Shown: piece by piece, positions 58,798 to 64,000 of the stretch
Layout: every line of letters starts with the position of its first letter
Numbering within the stretch: the stretch's first letter is position 1
DNA from: Helcobacillus massiliensis
GTDB lineage: Bacteria; Actinomycetota; Actinomycetes; Actinomycetales; Dermabacteraceae
NCBI RefSeq assembly: GCF_014191425.1
Contig: NZ_JACHWP010000001.1
Location: 992,001 to 1,056,000 of the forward strand
Direction: 5' to 3'
Length of the DNA: 64,000 bases
Notes under the pieces: generated by a model
Told to the model about the DNA's origin: nothing
Seen by the model: the letters and a program-made list of their open reading frames with translations, nothing else
Database searches by the model: none
Made by a program: the position numbers and the translations under genes

Positions 58798-59226
58798 TCA
58801 CAGGCTGAACGGGCCGCTCCCGCGCCGCTGGGTGTTGCTCGCGCGGCCGCGCAGTCGATCCAGCGCCCTGCGCTCCTTCTTCGTGGGCCGGCCGCTCCCC
58901 CGTTCCCGTCTCGGCGGCGCCGCGAACAGCTGCGGGGGCGGCGGCGGGGACACGTCCTCGTACGCGCTCTGCGCGATCGGAGCGCCCACCCTCTTCGCCA
59001 GGAGGCGCCGCACCACGAAGATCCGCTCATGCCCGGGCCGACGGATCCTCACCTCATCGCCCACCGCCACCTTCGCCGACGCCTTCGGCACCTCGGAGTT
59101 CAGCCGCACATGACCGGCGGTGATCAGGCTCTTCGCCGCCGAACGGGTCTTCGCCAGCCGCACCGCATGCAGCCACACGTCCAGGCGTGCGGAGCTCGGA
59201 TCGGAGGCGGCGGCGGGGCGGTTCAT
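58798..59226 (-). CDS. S4-domain RNA-binding protein (Hsp15-like)
   Basis: 142 aa from the ATG at 59224-59226. The S4 domain reads RLDVWLHAVRLAKTRSAAKSLITAGHVRLN, followed by VGDEVRIR. A basic, Pro-rich tail (GRPTKKERRALDRLRGR) follows, as in Hsp15-type heat-shock proteins that rescue stalled 50S subunits. It lies just upstream of clpB on the same strand, which fits a stress link. A TAGGGT hexamer is 7 nt before the start. Confidence 0.9.
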   Translation of the reverse strand: MNRPAAASDPSSARLDVWLHAVRLAKTRSAAKSLITAGHVRLNSEVPKASAKVAVGDEVRIRRPGHERIFVVRRLLAKRVGAPIAQSAYEDVSPPPPPQLFAAPPRRERGSGRPTKKERRALDRLRGRASNTQRRGSGPFSL

Positions 59227-59233
59227 GCGGCCC

Positions 59234-59239
59234 ACCCTA
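59234..59239 (-). promoter_or_regulatory. -10 hexamer of a probably leaderless S4-protein gene
   Basis: TAGGGT on the minus strand, 7 nt from the ATG at 59226, no Shine-Dalgarno. Confidence 0.45.
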
Positions 59240-59355
59240 CCGAGCAGGTGAGCGTCCACGGCGCCGTTCGCGCGTGCCGGGCGGACCCCCGGCACTGTTC
59301 AGGAAGCATCCCTAGACTCACGGGGACGGAACCCACAGAAGGAGCGGATGCGAGC

Positions 59356-60846
59356 GTGCCCCAGAGATTCGCGAAGTACTACGCTCCCGGCACAGCGCGC
59401 ACGGTCACCCCGGAGTTCACCAACGTCCCCGCCGCCATCACCGCGGCCGCCGAGCGGTTCGCGTCGTCGGTCGCCCTCGACTTCCAGGGCCGGACCCTCA
59501 CCTATCGGCAGCTCGGACAGCAGATCGACATCGCCGCGCAGGGGCTGCTGGACCGCGGCATCCGCAAGGGCGACCGCGTCAGCCTCCTGCTGCCGATGAG
59601 CCTGGACGCCGTCATCGCCTTCCATGCCGTTCTGCGGATCGGCGCCGTGGTCGTGCAGCACTCCCCGCACACCCCCGCCGCTCAGCTGTCCCGCTACTTC
59701 GACGACTACGAACCGGTGTGCGCCATCGTCTCCGAGGAGCGCCTCGGTGTGCTGACGCGGATCCCGTCGGCCGCGCTGCCGCTGTCCGTGATCGCGGTGC
59801 CGCGCCCGCCCTCTCAGCTCGACGTCACGAAGATCTCCCTGACCGGCACCATCTCCACGCTGAAGAGGACCGCCGCCGTCTCCACCGGGAAGCTCGCGCG
59901 GCCCTTCATGAAGCGGGAGAAGCCGGCCGAGAAGGGCGGGGCCGACGGGTTCTACGTCGGCAAGTGGCGGAGCGTGCTCACCTCCGCCCGGATCGACGCC
60001 GACCACCCCATGCCCAGCGGCGACGACATCGCCCTGATCATGTACGGAGATGAGGGCGGCCGGCACCCCCTCGGGTCGATCATCACCCATGGGAACCTCT
60101 GCGCCATGGCCGCCCAGTCGCTGTCGTGGCTGGCGGACACCCAGCCCGGGCAGGAGGCGAGCCTGGCGATGTGGCCGCTGCACTCCGTGGTGGGCGTGGC
60201 CGATGCGCTCACCACGAGCCTGTTCCACGGTCGCCGCGTCATCCTCATCCCCGCCTTCGACCGTGCCGCGGTCGCCAAAGCGGTGAAGAAGCATCGGCCG
60301 GTGGTCCTCGCCGCCGATACCGAAGTGGTCGACCACCTCGCCGCCCTCGCCCACGACGGCAAGCTCGACATCGCCAGCATCCGCGTGGCCTTCACACCGA
60401 CGTCGCGCATCACCGAGGAGACCGCCACGAGCTGGCTGGAGGCCACCCACCAGATGCCGACGATCATCGGCTACGGCCTGGAGGAGTCGTGCGTGGTCGC
60501 GGCGATCCCCGGCATCAGCCCCCACCCGGAGGCGATCCGCGCCCTCGCCGCGTTCAGCGACTCGCCCGGCATCGTCGGCATCCCCTTCCCCGCCACCCAG
60601 ATGCGGGTGGTGGATCCCAGCCACCGCGGCCGCGTCCTGCCCACCGGCGACGCCGGCGAACTGATGGTGAAGGGTCCACAGGTGTTCCACGGCTACTGGG
60701 GCCGCCCCGACAAGACCTCTGAGGTGCTCACCGGGGACGGCTGGGTCCTCACCGGCGACATGGCCGTGATGGACGCCGACGGGTTCGTGGAGATCCTCGG
60801 TCGGGTCAGCTCCGGCAGGAAGCGCGACTGCCCCACCGGCCAGTAG
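59356..60846 (+). CDS. Degenerate, C-terminally truncated AMP-binding (acyl-CoA synthetase-like) protein
   Basis: 496 aa from a GTG. The fold is that of long-chain acyl-CoA synthetases: ALDFQGRTLTYRQLGQQ near the start, AVLRIGAVVVQHSP, YGLEES, and VLTGDMAVMDADGFVEILGR near the end. Two things are wrong for an active enzyme. The phosphate-binding YTSGTTGxPKG loop is replaced by YGDEGGRHPLG. The mobile C-terminal domain with the catalytic lysine is absent, the protein stopping 17 residues after the hinge. It may be a pseudoenzyme or a decaying gene, although the frame is clean. A TAGACT -10 candidate lies at 59313. Confidence 0.75.
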   Translation: MPQRFAKYYAPGTARTVTPEFTNVPAAITAAAERFASSVALDFQGRTLTYRQLGQQIDIAAQGLLDRGIRKGDRVSLLLPMSLDAVIAFHAVLRIGAVVVQHSPHTPAAQLSRYFDDYEPVCAIVSEERLGVLTRIPSAALPLSVIAVPRPPSQLDVTKISLTGTISTLKRTAAVSTGKLARPFMKREKPAEKGGADGFYVGKWRSVLTSARIDADHPMPSGDDIALIMYGDEGGRHPLGSIITHGNLCAMAAQSLSWLADTQPGQEASLAMWPLHSVVGVADALTTSLFHGRRVILIPAFDRAAVAKAVKKHRPVVLAADTEVVDHLAALAHDGKLDIASIRVAFTPTSRITEETATSWLEATHQMPTIIGYGLEESCVVAAIPGISPHPEAIRALAAFSDSPGIVGIPFPATQMRVVDPSHRGRVLPTGDAGELMVKGPQVFHGYWGRPDKTSEVLTGDGWVLTGDMAVMDADGFVEILGRVSSGRKRDCPTGQ

Positions 60847-60857
60847 GCGCGGCGCGC

Positions 60858-60863
60858 TAGGCT
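60858..60863 (+). promoter_or_regulatory. -10 hexamer of a probably leaderless deoD transcript
   Basis: TAGGCT followed by 6 nt and ATG at 60870; no Shine-Dalgarno. Confidence 0.5.
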
Positions 60864-60869
60864 GGGCGC

Positions 60870-61592
60870 ATGTCGACACACATCGGAGCCGAACCCGGCC
60901 AGATCGCACCCCATGTCCTGATGCCCGGCGACCCCTACCGGGCCCGCTGGATCGCCGAGGACTTCCTCGAGGACGCCGAGCTCGTCACGGAGGTCCGCGG
61001 CATGCTCGGCTACACCGGCACCCACAACGGCCGCCGCGTTACTGCCATGGGCTCCGGCATGGGACAGCCGTCCATCGGCATCTACGCGCAGGAGCTGTTC
61101 GCCGAGTACGGCGTCGAGGCCATCATCCGCGTCGGCAGCTGCGGCGGCCTGTCCGAGAAGGTCGCTGTGCGCGACGTCGTCATCGGCTCCGCCGCCTCCA
61201 CGGACTCCGCGATGAACCGCGCCCGCTTCGGCGACGTCACCTTCGCGCCCACCGCGGACTTCGACCTGATGCGCGCCGCGGTCGACTCCGCGAATGAGCG
61301 CGGCCTGCCCGCGGTGGTGGGCGGCCTGTTCTCCTCCGACCAGTTCTACAACCCGCGCACCGACATCACCGCGACCCTCGCCGGCTACGGCGTGCTCGGC
61401 GTCGAGATGGAGGCATCGGCCCTGTACACCCTCGCCGCGCAGTTCGACCGCCGCGCCCTCTCCATCTGCACCGTGTCCGATCACCTCATCACCGGTGAGG
61501 AGACCAGTGCGCAGGAGCGGCAGGAGACCTTCTCCGACATGGTCGTCATGGCGCTGGATGCGCTGCACACCCTGGACGTCAGCACCCACTGA
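60870..61592 (+). CDS. deoD: Purine-nucleoside phosphorylase, DeoD type
   Basis: 240 aa, matching the hexameric bacterial class. HIGAEPGQIAPHVLMPGDPYRARWIAE split by family-typical turns opens the protein; GSGMGQPSIGIYAQEL and RVGSCGGLSEKVAVRDVVI form the phosphate and base sites. GVEMEASALYTLA contains the ribose-binding Met-Glu, and SDHLITGEE the catalytic Asp. It splits purine nucleosides with phosphate for salvage, complementing hpt at 26378. Confidence 0.96.
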   Translation: MSTHIGAEPGQIAPHVLMPGDPYRARWIAEDFLEDAELVTEVRGMLGYTGTHNGRRVTAMGSGMGQPSIGIYAQELFAEYGVEAIIRVGSCGGLSEKVAVRDVVIGSAASTDSAMNRARFGDVTFAPTADFDLMRAAVDSANERGLPAVVGGLFSSDQFYNPRTDITATLAGYGVLGVEMEASALYTLAAQFDRRALSICTVSDHLITGEETSAQERQETFSDMVVMALDALHTLDVSTH

Positions 61593-61609
61593 GCCGGTCG
61601 GGCACACGA

Positions 61610-61639
61610 AAGGGGCGGAGCCTCTTGGCTCCGCCCCTT
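61610..61639. terminator. Bidirectional terminator after deoD
   Basis: AAGGGGCGGAGCC pairs perfectly with GGCTCCGCCCCTT around a TCTT loop. It separates convergent deoD and the small membrane-protein gene. Confidence 0.85.
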
Positions 61640-61688
61640 CCGTCATCGAGGACTCAGCGCGGCGGCTGAGACAGCGCGCGACGCGTGG

Positions 61689-61973
61689 TCAGTCGAGCAG
61701 TTCCTCGGAATCGTTCTTGTGGCGCGGGATCACCGCGAAGGTGATGTACAGCGCGACCAGGCACATGGCCAGGCCGATGATGAAGTACCAGTTCCACACG
61801 GTGTAGAGGCTCAGCACCCACAGGCCGGCGGTGAAAAGCAGGAACAGCGGGATGAACATCGCGAGCGACGAACCGAGGCTGTTGCCCTCACCGGTCTGGT
61901 TGGCTTCGCGCCTCTCGTCCACGGTGTGCGAGCCCTCGGCTCCCCGAACGTCCGAAGCGGCGTATGCGTTCAT
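61689..61973 (-). CDS. Small two-helix membrane protein
   Basis: 94 aa from the ATG at 61971-61973 with GGAGGATCG upstream. A charged N-terminal 37 residues precede two helices (LAMFIPLFLLFTAGLWVLSLY and YFIIGLAMCLVALYITFAVI) and a short acidic tail. I do not recognise a named family. It starts 13 bases after the amidotransferase stop, so the two are likely co-transcribed. Confidence 0.75.
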   Translation of the reverse strand: MNAYAASDVRGAEGSHTVDERREANQTGEGNSLGSSLAMFIPLFLLFTAGLWVLSLYTVWNWYFIIGLAMCLVALYITFAVIPRHKNDSEELLD

Positions 61974-61986
61974 CGATCCTCCAAAA

Positions 61987-62835
61987 TCACGGCTGTACCG
62001 TTGCCATCTTAGGCGATGGAGCCACCGCGCGCGAACCTGACGTGATGCCCACGAAGCGGGCGAACAGTTCGGCGGCGTCCGCGCGCGTCTCCGGATGGAA
62101 CTGGACGGCGAGGACCGGCGCACCGGAGGTCGACTGCACCGCATGCACAACCCCCGAGGCGTGGCGCGCCACCACGCGCAGCCCCCGCCCCAGGGCGTCG
62201 ATCGCCTGGTGGTGGAACGCGCTGACGGTCGGTGCGGTGCCGAGCGCCAGCGCCACGTCGCTGTCCGCGTCGACCTCGATCGGCACCTCGGTGAGCTGCT
62301 GGTCACTGCGCGGGTACGCGAGATCCTCATCCGCGAGGTGCTGGATGAGGGTGCCGCCGCGCGCCACGTTGATGATCTGCAGGCCGCGGCAGATGCCGAG
62401 CACGGGGATGCCGTTCTCCTCGGCGGCCTGAGCGAGCTCGATCTCGAACGCGTCGCGCGCCTCGTCGGCGGCGAAGTCCGTCGGCAGAGCATCCGCGCCG
62501 TAGCGCGCGGGGTCGATGTCGGTGCCGCCGGTGATGACGATGCCGTCGAGGTCGGCGAGCTCGTCGGCGCTCCACACCTCACCGGGCGTCAGGATGACGG
62601 GCCGTCCGCCGGCTTCGCGGATGGCGGTGGTGTAGTTGGTGGTCACGGCGGTGGCCTCGTACCCGGCCCAGGCGCCGTCGGTGAGCGTGCGCGTGCCGGC
62701 GGTGATGCCGATGAGGGGCCGACGGGTGCGGCCGGTGGCGGTGTCCGCGCTGGGGGCGGCGGTGCTGCCGATGAAGGCGGACATGCGGATGGCGTCCTTG
62801 TGAGAAGCAGTGTCATGTGCAGCGATGTTGCTCAT
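61987..62835 (-). CDS. Class I glutamine amidotransferase / gamma-glutamyl-GABA hydrolase family (peptidase C26)
   Basis: 282 aa. The nucleophile Cys lies in PVLGICRGLQIINVARGG. The catalytic His-Glu pair is in VLAVQFHPETRAD, and VITGGTDIDPARYG and SAFHHQAID are further PuuD-type signatures. PuuD hydrolyses gamma-glutamyl-GABA in putrescine breakdown. No other puu genes are nearby, so the substrate is uncertain. The first 38 residues before RRPLIGITAG are variable, and a later start such as the internal ATG is possible. Confidence 0.88.
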   Translation of the reverse strand: MSNIAAHDTASHKDAIRMSAFIGSTAAPSADTATGRTRRPLIGITAGTRTLTDGAWAGYEATAVTTNYTTAIREAGGRPVILTPGEVWSADELADLDGIVITGGTDIDPARYGADALPTDFAADEARDAFEIELAQAAEENGIPVLGICRGLQIINVARGGTLIQHLADEDLAYPRSDQQLTEVPIEVDADSDVALALGTAPTVSAFHHQAIDALGRGLRVVARHASGVVHAVQSTSGAPVLAVQFHPETRADAAELFARFVGITSGSRAVAPSPKMATVQP

Positions 62836-63028
62836 TGCGCCATCCTTTCCGTGTCATTCGGCGGTGCTCGGCGGCCCCGCAGTGGTGCTGTGCTCCCCCG
62901 CTGCCGCGAGGGTTCCCCCAGTTCACTGCACGGGAAGGCCCCATCACAATCTGCATGGCCGAATGTGAACACGCCGCGATCCGAGCCCGGGCGCGCCGTC
63001 AGCCGCACCCGGGCCGGGCTCGGTCGGC

Positions 63029-64000
63029 TCAGCCGCGGGAGGCGATCGCTGCGCCCTCGGTCAGTGACTCGAGCTTCGCCCAGGCGATGTCCGGGTGGAT
63101 GCGGCCGCCGAACCCGCAGTCGGAGGATCCGATGACGCGCTCCGGTCCCACGATGTCGGCGAAGCGGCGCAGGCGCTGCGCCACGAGTTCCGGATGCTCC
63201 ACCACGTTGGTGGCGTGCGAGACCACGCCGGGCATGATAACGCGGTCCGCGGGCAGCTCGATGTCCTTCCACACCACCCATTCGTGCTCATGGCGCACAT
63301 TGCCGGCCTCGAAGCTGAAGTACTTCGCGTTGATCTGCAGCATCAGCTCCGCGATGTGGCGGAACTCGATGTCGGTGGTGTGGGGGCCGTGCCAGGAGCC
63401 CCAGCAGAGGTGGAAGCGCACCTGCTCCTGCGGGATCCCCTCCAGTGCCCGGTTGATCGCATCGACCCGCTTCTGGGTGAACGCGAGGTAGTCCTCGATG
63501 GTGGGTTCGGGGTTGATCTGGTCCCAGTTCTCCGCGATCGACGGATCGTCGATCTGCAGCAGAAGTCCGGAGTCCGCGATCGCGCGGTACTCCTCGCGCA
63601 TGACCTGCACCCACGCCTCGATGAACGCGTCCTCATCGCCGTAGTGGTCATCGGCGATGCGGGCACCGGAGCCCGGTGAGAGGGAGGAGAGGAAGCCCTG
63701 GTCGTACCCTGCGGCGTCGAGCGCGGAGCGGAAGTTGCGGGTGTCCGTCGCGGCGAACTCCCGGCCGAGGTCGGTGTAGCCGATGGCGGAGGTGGCGGCC
63801 GGGAACACCTTCTGTCCACCGACCGTGATGCCGGACTCCGGGTCGTTGTAGGCGTCGGCGAAGCGGACCCAGTCGCGGCGATCGGGGAACGAGGTGAGGC
63901 GGATGCGGCCCGGTTCGGAGCGCTTGGGCTCACTGTGGCGGTGGTCCTCGCCCGTGATCTCCAGGCCGGCGGTGCGGCCGAAGATGTACGACCACCAGGA
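63029..64000 (-). CDS. Cobalamin-independent methionine synthase-like protein (MetE C-terminal domain family), 5' end outside window
   Basis: At least 323 codons; the frame stays open to the right edge (GQKVFPAATSAIGYTDLGREF and upstream WSYIFGRTAGLEITG), so the start lies beyond 64000. A stand-alone MetE-type barrel: LLLQIDDPSIAENWDQ, FHLCWGSWHGPHTTDIEF with the zinc-binding His/Cys, and IGSSDCGFGGRIHPDIAW with the second zinc Cys. Such single-domain proteins use methyl donors other than polyglutamyl methyl-THF; the donor here is not known. The 193-base gap to the amidotransferase gene holds no gene. Confidence 0.88.
   Translation of the reverse strand, partial: SWWSYIFGRTAGLEITGEDHRHSEPKRSEPGRIRLTSFPDRRDWVRFADAYNDPESGITVGGQKVFPAATSAIGYTDLGREFAATDTRNFRSALDAAGYDQGFLSSLSPGSGARIADDHYGDEDAFIEAWVQVMREEYRAIADSGLLLQIDDPSIAENWDQINPEPTIEDYLAFTQKRVDAINRALEGIPQEQVRFHLCWGSWHGPHTTDIEFRHIAELMLQINAKYFSFEAGNVRHEHEWVVWKDIELPADRVIMPGVVSHATNVVEHPELVAQRLRRFADIVGPERVIGSSDCGFGGRIHPDIAWAKLESLTEGAAIASRG

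Overview
The window is high-GC DNA (roughly two-thirds G+C by eye) from an actinobacterium. Lsr2, SepX/GlpR, DUF3180, DUF4032 and DUF2520-panC, the conserved dacB-tilS-hpt-ftsH-folEPBK-panC-lysS order, divergent ppa, and an HspR-type operator at clpB all point to Actinobacteria, most likely Micrococcales. Genus cannot be fixed from the sequence alone; a Dermabacteraceae-like organism is only a guess. Nearly all of it is core chromosome, densely packed, with many 1-8 nt start/stop overlaps. No tRNA, rRNA or CRISPR array was seen, and no gene-free stretch exceeds 300 bases.

Layout. 1-2480: start of an alanine-racemase-fold aldolase, sepX/glpR, a RimJ-like acetyltransferase, 5-formyl-THF cyclo-ligase. 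2483-3954: IS110-family element, copy A. 4062-9346: SAF-domain protein, mscL, mutY overlapping dedA tail to tail, clpC. 9519-14967: mqo, lutABC and an aldose epimerase (malate and lactate oxidation). 15010-29567: lsr2, then a minus-strand superoperon read dacB, tilS, hpt, ftsH, folE, folP, folB-folK fusion, DUF3180, two PH-domain membrane proteins, DUF2520, panC, lysS and a small membrane protein. 29728-34410: ppa, an EcsC-like protein, def, an MsmX/UgpC-type ATPase and a DUF4032 kinase-like protein. 34431-43706 (minus): rlmB, cysS, holin-superfamily protein, LacI regulator, acs, sdaA, DEAD-box helicase. 43914-51928: panD, AEC carrier, a NarL-type two-component pair, CPBP protease, low-molecular-weight phosphatase, leuS. 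52069-54368: an AT-richer island with a small membrane protein and a secreted-protein gene cut by IS110 copy B. 54527-64000: MHS transporter, clpB, S4 protein, a degenerate acyl-CoA synthetase, deoD, a small membrane protein, a class I glutamine amidotransferase, and a MetE-like gene running off the right edge.

Three signals go beyond gene content. (1) The 11-mer GGCCGACGGGT occurs 18 times by manual scan, nine on each strand, always inside genes, in five of six reading registers, and never in the IS copies: a dispersed nucleotide-level motif of unknown role. (2) The two IS110 copies, direct repeats 50,358 bp apart, carry a 225-bp left end that looks like a bridge-RNA locus with candidate donor guides matching both element ends. 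They differ only in a short cluster of mostly synonymous changes. (3) About ten genes start 6-7 nt after a TANNNT, GACAAT or similar hexamer, many without a Shine-Dalgarno, suggesting widespread leaderless transcription.
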